Source: an uncultured Collinsella sp.
GTDB taxonomy: Bacteria > Actinomycetota > Coriobacteriia > Coriobacteriales > Coriobacteriaceae
DNA: 39,844 bases
Direction: 5' to 3'
Assembly (NCBI GenBank): GCA_900545665.1
Contig: UQZU01000018.1
Coordinates: 1-39,844, forward strand
The notes below the pieces were generated by a model. The model saw only the letters and a program-made list of their open reading frames with translations. It was not told the origin of the DNA and ran no database searches. The first letter of the stretch is position 1, and the number at the start of each line of letters is the position of its first letter. A program made the position numbers and the translations under genes. Positions 24,292 to 31,826 of this stretch are shown here, piece by piece.

Positions 24292-26208
24292 ATGGAAGAG
24301 GCCTACCGTCAAGCACGCAAGCGCGGCGAGCAAGGACGTCGACGCGCCATTAGTCAAAGCGAGTATCCGTACCTCACGGACCTCGATAGCTTGGTTGCCC
24401 AGCTCCCCTTAGGCCAGCGAGAGAATGTCGGCCTGAGAGACATTCCGCTCGAAATGGTCGTCGGTACGGTTACCAAGGGCCGTCAGTCCGCCTTTTCATG
24501 CAACTTTATGCCCCTACTGCCGTTTGGCACCGAGTTCGCCCGCAAGTGGTCCAACCTCTACGACATCCAGGTAACCGAGGGTTATCGCGACCCCATCATC
24601 GTCACCGAGTTCATGCATCGGTTCTATGTCCAGGAAGGCAACAAACGCGTCAGTGTCCTCAAATTCCTGGACGCCCCGACGGTTTCGGCCAAGGTCACCC
24701 GTCTCTACCCCGGCACATGGGATTCCGTCGAAAGCCGCCTGTACGGCGAGTTCTGCGCGTTTTGGCGCGTCTGCCCCCTATACGAGATCGAGTTCTCGCG
24801 TGAGGGAAGCTACGAGACGCTCGCCAAGATGCTCGGTCAGAACCTTATCGAAAAATGGCCGCAGAAAAAGGTCGACTACCTGCGCCACACCTTCCTGCTC
24901 TTTAAGCGCGCCTACCTTCGCGCAGGCGGCGACCACCTGGACATTACGCCCGCCGACGCCATGCTCGTCTACCTCAATGTGTACAACCAGGACCGCCTGC
25001 TGGATACGCCGACGGATATAGTCGTAAACCGCCTGTGCAAGATCTGGCGCGAGCTGGTTATTGCCGGCAAAAATGACGAGGACAAGGTCGATCTTGTCGA
25101 AGCACCGAGCGTCGACGAGGAAAAGGCGCCCGCCAAGTCCACCTCCGGCGTGCTCAACTTCTTTATGGGCAAGACCGTCTATTCGGCGGCTAACCCCCTG
25201 CGCATCGCCTTTATCCATGAGTTCCCCTGTGCGACGTCGAGCTGGGACAGCCTGCACGACCAAGGGCGTCAGTATCTCGATGAGCACTTTGGCGGTATCG
25301 TGCGCACCGAGGCGTTCGAGGACTGTCACGATCCGGATGTGTTCTACGCCGCCGTGGAAACGGCTGTCAAACATGGAGCAAACGTCATCTTCTCGACCTC
25401 GCACCGCCTGATGGAATACACGCTCAGGGCTGCCGTTGAGTATCCCCGGGTTCGGTTCCTCAACTGCTCTATCGGCCTTCCCCATCAAAGCGTCCGTTCG
25501 TACTTTGGCAAGATGTACGAGGCCAAGTTTCTGCTGGGCGCCCTTGCGGCCAGCATGGCGGACAACCACCGCATCGGTTACCACGCGTCGGTCTTCGCCT
25601 CGGGCGCACTCAGCGAGATCAACGCCTTTGCGATTGGCGCCTCGCTGCTCGACCCGCGCGCGCAGGTCATCCTCACCTGGGGCGATGTGCCCGCCGGAGG
25701 CCTTGCCGAGGCCATGTGCCGCGAAGGCGTGAGCGTCATGACCGGCGCCGATATGTCAAAGTCGCTGGAAGATCCCACCGCCTACGGGCTTCACCGCTTG
25801 GTCGATGGCAAGGTTACCGGCATCGCCATGCCCGTCTGGAACTGGGGGCGCTACTACGAGCTTATCGTGAAAAGCCTTCTTCACGGCACGTGGGACGAGA
25901 CCAGCGACGACAACCAAGTGCGCGCTGTCAACTACTGGTATGGCATGAGCTCCGGCGTTATCGACATCCGTTACGCTCCGGGCCTACCCTACCAAACGCG
26001 CAAACTCGTGCAGTTGCTCCGCAACGGCATTGTTGAGGGATCCATCAACCCCTTTGGCGGCGAGCTCCACAGCCAGAACGGCGTGGTACAGATCGAAGGC
26101 TTCCCTCCGCTGCCGAGCACGCAGATTGTCGAGATGAATTGGCTGGCGGACAACGTGGTAGGCACCATTCCGCAACTCGACGATGAGCCGAAAGTCCACG
26201 CCCTATGA
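24292..26208 (+). CDS. cytoplasmic BMP-domain protein with ParB-like N-terminal region
   Basis: A 638-aa protein without signal peptide or lipobox. Residues 45-140 resemble a ParB/sulfiredoxin-like fold: ITxGYRDPIIV-like strands (here VTEGYRDPIIVTEFMHRFYV) and QEGNKRVSVLKFLDAP (114-129), similar to the EG-x-R-x-x-A/V motif of ParB-type domains. A helical stretch with many aromatic residues follows. Residues 301-600 match the BMP/Med-PnrA purine-nucleoside-binding family (PLRIAFIHEF, AVKHGANVIFSTSHRLMEYT, FGKMYEAKFLLGALAASM, NRIGYHASVF-like). BMP domains normally act outside the cell as lipoproteins, so a cytoplasmic copy is probably a nucleoside sensor or regulator. GGGAG precedes ATG. It overlaps the phosphoesterase gene by 4 nt. 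Confidence 0.75.
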   Translation: MEEAYRQARKRGEQGRRRAISQSEYPYLTDLDSLVAQLPLGQRENVGLRDIPLEMVVGTVTKGRQSAFSCNFMPLLPFGTEFARKWSNLYDIQVTEGYRDPIIVTEFMHRFYVQEGNKRVSVLKFLDAPTVSAKVTRLYPGTWDSVESRLYGEFCAFWRVCPLYEIEFSREGSYETLAKMLGQNLIEKWPQKKVDYLRHTFLLFKRAYLRAGGDHLDITPADAMLVYLNVYNQDRLLDTPTDIVVNRLCKIWRELVIAGKNDEDKVDLVEAPSVDEEKAPAKSTSGVLNFFMGKTVYSAANPLRIAFIHEFPCATSSWDSLHDQGRQYLDEHFGGIVRTEAFEDCHDPDVFYAAVETAVKHGANVIFSTSHRLMEYTLRAAVEYPRVRFLNCSIGLPHQSVRSYFGKMYEAKFLLGALAASMADNHRIGYHASVFASGALSEINAFAIGASLLDPRAQVILTWGDVPAGGLAEAMCREGVSVMTGADMSKSLEDPTAYGLHRLVDGKVTGIAMPVWNWGRYYELIVKSLLHGTWDETSDDNQVRAVNYWYGMSSGVIDIRYAPGLPYQTRKLVQLLRNGIVEGSINPFGGELHSQNGVVQIEGFPPLPSTQIVEMNWLADNVVGTIPQLDDEPKVHAL

Positions 26209-26915
26209 AAATCCTTGCCATAGCCGATACCGAAGAACGATGCCTATGGGAGTGCTTTCGCAAGGAGCGTTTTGAAGGTGTCGACCTGATTTTGTCCGCT
26301 GGCGATCTGGACCCGGATTATCTTGAGTTTTTGGTCACGGTCATCAACAAACCGCTCATCTACGTGCGCGGCAATCACGATGACCGCTACGCACGTCATG
26401 CACCGGGCGGCTGTATCTGCGTCGAAGACACCGTGTACGTGTATCGAGGCGTCCGCATTGCGGGGCTTGGCGGCTCCATGCGCTACCGAGATGGCGCCAA
26501 CATGTACACCGAGCGCGAGATGGCCAAGCGCGTGCGCAAGCTGTCACACAAAGTGAAGATGGTCGGCGGCTGCGACATCCTGCTGACCCATGCGCCCGCC
26601 GCCGGCATGGGCGATCTGGATGATCTGCCACATCGAGGATTCGAATGCTTTAACACAGCGCTTGAGTCTTGGAGACCCGACTACATGGTGCACGGGCATG
26701 TGCACCAGAGCTACGGTCCCGATTTTCAGCGCGAGCGGCAACACGCGTGCGGGACGACGATTATCAACGCCTGCGGCTATACGCAGTTTGAGCTCGACGA
26801 AGCGCGCTACCCCATCCGTGGCTGGCAGGCAGCCTGGCTCAACTCGCAAACCATGCGCCGCGAGCTCAAACGCCACGAAGCCATCGAGCCCTCAACGGCC
26901 AGAACACCCTGGTAA
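26205..26915 (+). CDS. calcineurin-like metallophosphoesterase
   Basis: A 236-aa protein of the calcineurin-like fold (YfcE/MJ0936-like size). The metal motifs are GDLDPDY, RGNHDDRY, LLTHAP and VHGHVHQ. The first motif is ADTEE: the usual D-x-H is D-x-E here, so one metal ligand is replaced, which may change the metal or activity. The start ATG overlaps the BMP gene stop (ATGA), so both products are made together, suggesting a shared nucleotide-related role; that is inference. A hairpin terminator starts two bases after its stop codon. Confidence 0.85.
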   Translation: MKILAIADTEERCLWECFRKERFEGVDLILSAGDLDPDYLEFLVTVINKPLIYVRGNHDDRYARHAPGGCICVEDTVYVYRGVRIAGLGGSMRYRDGANMYTEREMAKRVRKLSHKVKMVGGCDILLTHAPAAGMGDLDDLPHRGFECFNTALESWRPDYMVHGHVHQSYGPDFQRERQHACGTTIINACGYTQFELDEARYPIRGWQAAWLNSQTMRRELKRHEAIEPSTARTPW

Positions 26916-26916
26916 C

Positions 26917-26954
26917 CACCACAAAGAGGACACTGTCCCCTTTGTGGTGCTTTT
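26917..26954. terminator. terminator after the phosphoesterase
   Basis: A 15-bp stem with one mismatch (26917-26931 with 26935-26949) ends in CTTTT. It has the same CACCACAAAG stem as the hairpin at 24198 and the GGACA/TGTCC core of that family. Confidence 0.8.
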
Positions 26955-26965
26955 GACGCGATAGC

Positions 26966-27005
26966 AAGAAACCCGGTCCTGCACGAGACAGAACCGGGTT
27001 TCTTT
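26966..27005. terminator. bidirectional terminator, main stop of the rplKA transcript
   Basis: AAGAAACCCGGT (26966-26977) pairs perfectly with ACCGGGTTTCTT (26993-27004). On the minus strand it lies 35 bp after the rplA stop and is followed by T-rich sequence. Confidence 0.85.
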
Positions 27006-27040
27006 AGCAATGCTTGCTTTGCTCAGGCAGTAACTAGCAG

Positions 27041-27748
27041 TTACTCAGCCAGGAAGTCACGCTGGACAGCGGGATCGACCTTGACGCCAGGGCCCATGGT
27101 GGAAGACACGGAGATGGACTTGACGTACTTGCCCTTAGCAGAAGAGGGCTTGACGCGCAGAATCTCGGTGTACAGGGCAGCGTAGTTCTCGACGAGCTGC
27201 TGCTCAGAGAAGGACTTCTTGCCCAGGGGCACGTGGCAGATGCCGTAGCGGTCGGCGCGGTACTCAACGCGGCCAGCCTTGAGCTCGGAGACCATCTTGG
27301 CGACGTCCATGGTCACGGTGCCGAGCTTGGGGTTCGGCATGAGGCCACGGGGACCAAGGATCTTACCGATGCGGCCAACCTTGGCCATCATGTTCGGCGT
27401 AGCGATAGCGGCGTCGAAGTTGATCTCGCCCTTCTGAATCTGGGCGACGAGCTCGTCGGAACCGATGATGTCGGCGCCGGCAGCCTCAGCCTCACGGGCC
27501 TTCTCGCCCTCGGCGAAGACGGCAACACGAACGGTCTTGCCGGTGCCGTGGGGCAGGGAGATGGAACCACGGATGTTCTGGTCAGCCTTACGAGTATCGA
27601 TGCCCAGACGGAAGTGAGCCTCGACGGTCTCGTCGAACTTGGCGGTGTCGAGCTCCTTGATGAGCTTGGCAGCCTGAAGGGGGGTGTAGAGCGTGGCGCG
27701 GTCGATCTTCTCGGCAGCGGCGTTATAGCTCTTACCATGCTTAGCCAT
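27041..27748 (-). CDS. rplA: 50S ribosomal protein L1
   Basis: The 235-aa protein is L1, which forms the mobile stalk at the ribosomal E site and often represses its own operon mRNA. Recognisable are FDETVEAHFRLGIDTRKADQNIRGSISLPHGTGK, MMAKVGRIGKILGPRGLMPNPKLGTVT and the C-terminal SVSSTMGPGVKVD. The start at 27748 was chosen because AGGAGG lies 8 nt before it; an ATG two codons earlier sits too close. It follows rplK by 117 bp. rplJ-rplL do not follow; the transcript ends here. Confidence 0.97.
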   Translation of the reverse strand: MAKHGKSYNAAAEKIDRATLYTPLQAAKLIKELDTAKFDETVEAHFRLGIDTRKADQNIRGSISLPHGTGKTVRVAVFAEGEKAREAEAAGADIIGSDELVAQIQKGEINFDAAIATPNMMAKVGRIGKILGPRGLMPNPKLGTVTMDVAKMVSELKAGRVEYRADRYGICHVPLGKKSFSEQQLVENYAALYTEILRVKPSSAKGKYVKSISVSSTMGPGVKVDPAVQRDFLAE

Positions 27749-27865
27749 GTGCATTACCTCCTGTGGTTAAACGGGCGTGAGCCCTCCCACATCGTATCGT
27801 GTGCCCTATTGCACACATTTAACGGGCGCCCCGGTCGGAGCACCCGCCGTTACCATAAGAAATCG

Positions 27866-28294
27866 CTACTCAGCGATGGTGACGCCCATGGAACGGGCGG
27901 TACCGGCGATGATCTTCTTGGCGGCGTCAATGTCGTTGGCATTGAGGTCCGGCATCTTGATCTCGGCGATCTTGGTGAGCTGCTCCTGGGAGAGCTGACC
28001 AACCTTGTCAGCCTGGGGCTTAGCGGAACCAGACTTGAGGTTCAGCTCCTTCTTGATAAGGTGAGCCGCCGGCGGGGTCTTGGTGATGAAGGAGAAGGAC
28101 TTGTCCTCGTAGACAGAGATCTCAACGGGGATGATGTCACCCTTCTTGTCCTGCGTCTCGGCGTTAAAGGCCTGGCAGAACTGCATGATGTTCACGCCAG
28201 CAGCGCCCAGGGCGGGGCCGACGGGAGGAGCGGGGTTTGCTGCACCAGCAGGAATCTGGAGCTTAATGACGTTGGCAACCTTCTTCTCAGCCAT
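27866..28294 (-). CDS. rplK: 50S ribosomal protein L11
   Basis: A 142-aa L11, the usual length, which binds 23S rRNA at the GTPase-associated centre together with the L10 stalk. Marks are KLQIPAGAANPAPPVGPALGAAGVNIMQFCQAFNA and PDLNANDIDAAKKIIAGTARSMGV. The start at 28294 (MAEKK) follows AAAGGA by 6 nt; the ATG two codons upstream touches the ribosome site. The 120-bp leader between nusG and rplK might hold a separate promoter or a control site but nothing definite was seen. Confidence 0.97.
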   Translation of the reverse strand: MAEKKVANVIKLQIPAGAANPAPPVGPALGAAGVNIMQFCQAFNAETQDKKGDIIPVEISVYEDKSFSFITKTPPAAHLIKKELNLKSGSAKPQADKVGQLSQEQLTKIAEIKMPDLNANDIDAAKKIIAGTARSMGVTIAE

Positions 28295-28414
28295 GGTCAT
28301 TCCTTTCGAATCACGAGTGTGAAGTACTTGCTATATCGTAAGCACGCACGTGTTAGAAGCACTCCTGAGATGAGCAGTCACAGAAGAAGCACGCTCGCGC
28401 GAACGGACGAAAAC

Positions 28415-28951
28415 TTAAGCGATGACAGCGACCTGGTTAAAGTCGAGCTCGACCGGCGTCTCGCGGCCAAAGATCATCAGCGTGACCTTGAGCTTGCCAG
28501 CCTCGGTGTTAACCTCGGAGACCTTGCCATCAAAGTCGGTAAGCGGGCCATCGGTGACGCGGACGGACGTACCGACCTCAATATCAACCGAGGTGCGCTT
28601 GGGCGAATCGCCCTTACCGGGACGACGAGTCATCTTGTTGTACTCGTCGCGGGAAAGCGGAGCGGGCTTGCCGTTGCCGCCTAGGAAACCGGTGACGCCA
28701 GGCGTGTTACGAACACACGTCCAAGCATCGTCATCCATCTCCATGCGGACCAGGACATAACCCGGGAAGATCTTGGAATCCTTGGTCTCACGCTTGCCAC
28801 CCTCTTTAATCTCGGTGACGCGCTCCATAGGAATCTCGATATCAAAGATACGGTCCTGCATGCCCATAGTCTCGATGCGATGCTCGAGATCGGACTTAAC
28901 GCGGTTCTCGTATCCAGAGTAAGTGTGAACGACGTACCAACGCTTAGACAT
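28415..28951 (-). CDS. nusG: transcription termination/antitermination factor NusG
   Basis: The 178-aa protein has the NGN domain (WYVVHTYSGYENRVKSDLEHRIETMGMQDRIFDIEIP; SKIFPGYVLVRM; VRNTPGVTGFLGG) and the C-terminal KOW domain (VGTSVRVTDGPLTDFDGKVSEVNTEAGKLKV). NusG binds RNA polymerase and couples it to Rho and ribosomes. It starts 3 nt after the secE stop and its ribosome site GAGGGG lies in the secE end, the usual bacterial coupling. Compared with many actinobacterial NusG it lacks a long acidic N-terminal extension. Confidence 0.97.
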   Translation of the reverse strand: MSKRWYVVHTYSGYENRVKSDLEHRIETMGMQDRIFDIEIPMERVTEIKEGGKRETKDSKIFPGYVLVRMEMDDDAWTCVRNTPGVTGFLGGNGKPAPLSRDEYNKMTRRPGKGDSPKRTSVDIEVGTSVRVTDGPLTDFDGKVSEVNTEAGKLKVTLMIFGRETPVELDFNQVAVIA

Positions 28952-28954
28952 GGT

Positions 28955-29293
28955 TTAGCCCCTCAATCCAGAGAACAGAGCAAGAGCCTCGCCAAAGCCA
29001 GCATCGAGCAGAGCGATGACGACGCCGACGACGATCAGAGAAGCGCAAACAACAACCGAGTAGTTCACGAGCTCCTTCTTATCGGGCCACGTGACACGCT
29101 TCATCTCGGACTTGACCGAAGCGAAATACTTCTTGGTGCGGGCGAAGAAACCAGGCTTCTCGTTCTTCTTGGACTTCGCAGCCTTCTCGTTCTTCTTGGC
29201 AACGGCCTTCTTGGCCTCAACCTTGGAGTTGGCGGCAGCTTTGTTGGCAGGTGCCGGCTGCTGAGCCTTCTTCTTGTTCTTCTTGTTGGCCAT
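28955..29293 (-). CDS. secE: preprotein translocase subunit SecE
   Basis: A 112-aa single-span SecE. A Lys/Ala-rich N-terminal tail (residues 1-45) precedes the conserved amphipathic helix FFARTKKYFASVKSEMKRVTWPDKKELVNY, then one membrane helix near residues 80-100. SecE holds the SecYEG channel together. GGAGG lies 9 nt before ATG. It lies between tRNA-Trp and nusG, the standard order. Confidence 0.96.
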   Translation of the reverse strand: MANKKNKKKAQQPAPANKAAANSKVEAKKAVAKKNEKAAKSKKNEKPGFFARTKKYFASVKSEMKRVTWPDKKELVNYSVVVCASLIVVGVVIALLDAGFGEALALFSGLRG

Positions 29294-29332
29294 TTGGGTT
29301 ACCTCCGCGCAATGCGCTTATACATGAGTAAA

Positions 29333-29360
29333 CCGTAAGCCCCCAAGTGGGAGCTTACGG
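29333..29360 (-). other. hairpin between tRNA-Trp and secE
   Basis: CCGTAAGC (29333-29340) pairs with GCTTACGG (29353-29360), with inner C:G pairs. On the minus strand it comes 10 nt after the tRNA 3' end and is followed by a short TTTACT. It may be a processing signal or weak attenuator; most transcription must pass to reach secE-nusG-rplKA unless another promoter exists. Confidence 0.45.
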
Positions 29361-29369
29361 AATAATGAC

Positions 29370-29445
29370 TGGCACGCCAGGAAGGACTCGAACCCTCAAC
29401 ACTCGGTTTTGGAGACCGATGCTCTACCAATTGAACTACTGGCGT
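29370..29445 (-). tRNA. tRNA-Trp (CCA)
   Basis: A complete cloverleaf on the minus strand: acceptor ACGCCAG with CTGGCGT, discriminator G, encoded CCA (29370-29372). The anticodon is CCA at 29410-29412 within GTCTCCAAAAC. It sits between rpmG and secE as in many bacteria. Confidence 0.96.
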
Positions 29446-29458
29446 ATGTGACTAGAGA

Positions 29459-29608
29459 CTAGCGAGTCTCTTTGTGCAGCGTGTGGTGACGGCACCAGGG
29501 GCAATACTTCTTGATCTCCATACGATCAGGCATGGTCGACTTGTTCTTGGTGGTCGTATAGTTGCGGCGCTTGCACTCAGTGCACGCAAGAGTAACTAGA
29601 GTACGCAT
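29459..29608 (-). CDS. rpmG: 50S ribosomal protein L33
   Basis: A 49-aa protein, MRTLVTLACTECKRRNYTTT at the start and KKYCPWCRHHTLHKETR at the end. It is the zinc-binding form of L33: two C-x2-C pairs (ACTEC, CPWC). The zinc-bearing form suggests a zinc-free paralog may exist elsewhere, as in other bacteria. It is the first gene after the promoter at 29655-29683 and is followed by tRNA-Trp. Confidence 0.95.
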   Translation of the reverse strand: MRTLVTLACTECKRRNYTTTKNKSTMPDRMEIKKYCPWCRHHTLHKETR

Positions 29609-29654
29609 GTATCCTGAACCTTTCATTTCCGCCCCGTACGGGCACGAGTTGTTA

Positions 29655-29683
29655 CTTTATCAGCTCCACGTAAGTGCTGTCAA
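29655..29683 (-). promoter_or_regulatory. promoter of rpmG-tRNA-Trp-secE-nusG-rplKA
   Basis: On the minus strand a consensus -35 TTGACA (29678-29683) is followed after 16 bp by GATAAA (29656-29661). The -35 lies within GAGGTTTTCATTGACAGC (29676-29693), which recurs with one change at the tRNA/tuf promoter. Transcription would start about 40 nt before rpmG. Confidence 0.75.
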
Positions 29684-29824
29684 TGAAAACCTCGAGTCAA
29701 TTGGTTCTCGGTGGATCCATTCATATTTGGAACACATCAATGAAGCCATCGAGAGCTAATCGACGGTGCATCCAGGACCATTATCGATCCTCTCGACACC
29801 AGCAACGGCTCAATATCCATTGCA

Positions 29825-29860
29825 GAAAAGAACCCGGCACCCATATAAGTGCCGGGTTCT
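29825..29860 (-). terminator. terminator of tuf
   Basis: AGAACCCGGCAC (29829-29840) pairs perfectly with GTGCCGGGTTCT (29849-29860). On the minus strand TTCTTTT follows. It lies 28 bp after the tuf stop. The 170 bp from here to the next promoter show no gene. Confidence 0.9.
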
Positions 29861-29887
29861 CTAAGTCAGCTATATCAAAGAGCTAAT

Positions 29888-31078
29888 TTACTCAATGATC
29901 GTGGAGACGATGCCCGAACCGACGGTGTGGCCACCCTCGCGGATAGCGAAGCGCAGGCCCTCCTCCATGGCGATCGGGTGGATGAGGTCGCCCTCGATGG
30001 TGATGTGGTCACCAGGCATAGCCATCTCGGTGCCCTCGGGGAGCTTGACCGTACCGGTAACGTCGGTGGTACGGAAGTAGAACTGAGGACGATAACCATC
30101 GAAGAACGGGGTGTGACGGCCGCCCTCCTCCTTGGTCAGAACGTAGATCTCGCCGGTGAACTTGGTGTGCGGGGTAACCGAACCGGGCTTGCAGAGAACC
30201 TGGCCGCGCTCGATGTCCTCGCGCTTGATGCCGCGGAGCAGCAGACCGACGTTGTCGCCAGCCTCGCAGAAGTCCATGGACTTACGGAACATCTCGATAC
30301 CGGTAACGACGGTGTTCTGGGTATCCTTGATGCCGACGATCTCGACGGGCTCGTTGAGCTTGAGCTCACCGCGCTCGACACGGCCGGTAGCAACGGTACC
30401 ACGGCCGGAGATGGTCATAACGTCCTCAACGGCCATCAGGAACGGGAGGTCGTTGTTACGAGCAGGCGTCGGGATGTACTCGTCGACGGCCTTCATGAGC
30501 TCGCGGATAGCGTCCATCCACTTGGCGTCGCCCTCGAGAGCGCCCAGAGCGGAACCACGGATGACGGGGATGTCGTCGCCGGGGAAATCGTACTCGGAGA
30601 GGAGCTCACGGGTCTCCATCTCGACGAGGTCGATGAGCTCGTCATCGTCGACCATGTCGCACTTGTTCAGGAAGACGACGATGTAGGGAACGCCGACCTG
30701 ACGGGCGAGCAGGATGTGCTCGCGGGTCTGAGCCATGGGGCCGTCGGTAGCGGCGATGACCAAGATAGCGCCGTCCATCTGAGCAGCACCGGAGATCATG
30801 TTCTTGACGTAGTCAGCGTGGCCCGGGCAGTCAACGTGAGCGTAGTGACGGGCAGCGGTCTCGTACTCAACGTGGGAGACGGAAATCGTAATGCCGCGCT
30901 CGCGCTCCTCGGGAGCCTTGTCGATGTTCTCGAACGCAGTGAAGTCAGCCTTGCAGCCCTCGGTCTCGGAGAGAACCTTGGTGATGGCAGCGGTCAGCGT
31001 GGTCTTGCCGTGGTCGACGTGACCAATGGTGCCGATGTTAACATGCGGCTTAGTGCGCTCAAACTTCTCTTTGGCCAT
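29888..31078 (-). CDS. tuf: elongation factor Tu
   Basis: The 396-aa GTPase brings aminoacyl-tRNA to the ribosome. G-domain motifs are GHVDHGKTT, the switch region ERERGITISVSHVEYET, DCPGHADY, NKCDMVD and the SAL loop GSALGAL. Domains 2 and 3 follow, ending in REGGHTVGSGIVSTIIE. The length is normal. It is co-transcribed behind three tRNA genes. A hairpin at 31132-31163 (arms GTGGC..CTCAA and TTGAG..GCCAC) in the leader between tRNA-Met and tuf may be an RNA processing site. Confidence 0.98.
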   Translation of the reverse strand: MAKEKFERTKPHVNIGTIGHVDHGKTTLTAAITKVLSETEGCKADFTAFENIDKAPEERERGITISVSHVEYETAARHYAHVDCPGHADYVKNMISGAAQMDGAILVIAATDGPMAQTREHILLARQVGVPYIVVFLNKCDMVDDDELIDLVEMETRELLSEYDFPGDDIPVIRGSALGALEGDAKWMDAIRELMKAVDEYIPTPARNNDLPFLMAVEDVMTISGRGTVATGRVERGELKLNEPVEIVGIKDTQNTVVTGIEMFRKSMDFCEAGDNVGLLLRGIKREDIERGQVLCKPGSVTPHTKFTGEIYVLTKEEGGRHTPFFDGYRPQFYFRTTDVTGTVKLPEGTEMAMPGDHITIEGDLIHPIAMEEGLRFAIREGGHTVGSGIVSTIIE

Positions 31079-31174
31079 AAAGCCCTCCTCTTAACAGGTC
31101 GTCCCCGGACGGGACTTTGCCTTTATACCATAGTGGCCTCTCAACATACTATTGAGAAGCCACCGTGTTACCTA

Positions 31175-31251
31175 TGGTAGCGGTGACTGGATTCGAACCA
31201 GTGACGCCACGGGTATGAACCGTGTGCTCTAACCAACTGAGCTACACCGCC
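31175..31251 (-). tRNA. tRNA-Met (CAT)
   Basis: Minus-strand cloverleaf with acceptor GGCGGTG and CACCGCT (G:U first pair), discriminator A and encoded CCA. Anticodon CAT lies at 31215-31217. The D-arm GTAGCTCAGTTGGTTAGAGC and the normally paired first acceptor position point to the elongator form rather than the initiator. Confidence 0.93.
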
Positions 31252-31254
31252 GGA

Positions 31255-31330
31255 TGGAGCCTGCAACCAGACTTGAACTGGTGACCTCTTCGTTACCAAC
31301 GAAGTGCTCTACCGACTGAGCTATACAGGC
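31255..31330 (-). tRNA. tRNA-Thr (GGT)
   Basis: Minus-strand cloverleaf: acceptor GCCTGTA with TGCAGGC, discriminator U, encoded CCA at 31255-31257. Anticodon GGT at 31295-31297. It is separated from tRNA-Met by only 3 nt. Confidence 0.95.
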
Positions 31331-31340
31331 ACTTGACGGG

Positions 31341-31422
31341 TGGGAGCTATAGGATTCGAACCTATGTAGGCAGAGCCAACGGGTTTACAGCCCGTCCCCA
31401 TTAACCACTCGGGCAAACTCCC
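31341..31422 (-). tRNA. tRNA-Tyr (GTA)
   Basis: An 82-nt class II tRNA with long variable arm. Acceptor GGGAGTT pairs with AGCTCCC; anticodon GTA at 31386-31388. Unlike the other three tRNAs of the cluster it has no encoded CCA (the genomic sequence continues ACCC), so CCA must be added after transcription. Confidence 0.94.
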
Positions 31423-31484
31423 AATCGTTCAAGTATCCGCAGGTCCTTTGGTCTTTTGGACCGCCGCCCCCGCGAACGAAGAAA

Positions 31485-31514
31485 ATAATACGATGCCACC
31501 TTGGGGGCTGTCAA
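31485..31514 (-). promoter_or_regulatory. promoter of the tRNA-tuf operon
   Basis: On the minus strand a perfect -35 TTGACA (31509-31514) and -10 TATTAT (31485-31490) are 18 bp apart. The -35 lies in GAGGTTTTCGTTGACAGC (31507-31524), the same block as at the rpmG promoter. Transcription starts near 31478, 56 nt before tRNA-Tyr. Confidence 0.85.
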
Positions 31515-31524
31515 CGAAAACCTC

Positions 31525-31826
31525 TAGATACACGGTGCCGGGCGTATCTATATAGCCGTGACCTGCGGTTTTATTGAGTTTGGATATGAAGGACGGTGGT
31601 TTTGGATACTGAGGTGACGTTTCCCAAGGTAACACTTTGCTGTAGTGGAGTACACCTTCAGTATCGAACTTCGATACCAGCTTATTTGCACCTATATATA
31701 GGTCGAGATCGGGGCTTCCACGCCACGATCGAGCGTGGATTATCTCCCACTTTTAGCGCGGCTCTAAGGCCAAAGTGGCAGATTATCCACGTTCATTCTC
31801 CAGGCGAGAGAACTGTAAAGCCGCAA
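31525..31826. other. gene-free stretch rich in palindromes
   Basis: No gene is visible. It holds four inverted repeats: TAGATAC (31525-31531) with GTATCTA (31544-31550); the perfect palindrome GTATCGAA-C-TTCGATAC (31661-31677); ACCTATATATAGGT (31690-31703); and a 23-bp imperfect stem (31731-31753 with 31772-31794). The last carries the CGAGCGTGGAT / ATCCACG motif found again at 35.8 kb. It separates the tRNA-tuf promoter from the 3' end of the rpiR gene. Confidence 0.6.

Noticed and set aside
27755..27865. L1-type autoregulatory site or riboswitch between rplK and rplA
   Set aside because: GC-rich hairpins occur there, but no match to the known L1 target could be made by eye.
29849..31180. 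443-codon plus-strand frame opposite tuf
   Set aside because: Antisense shadow of a highly conserved gene with strongly biased codons.
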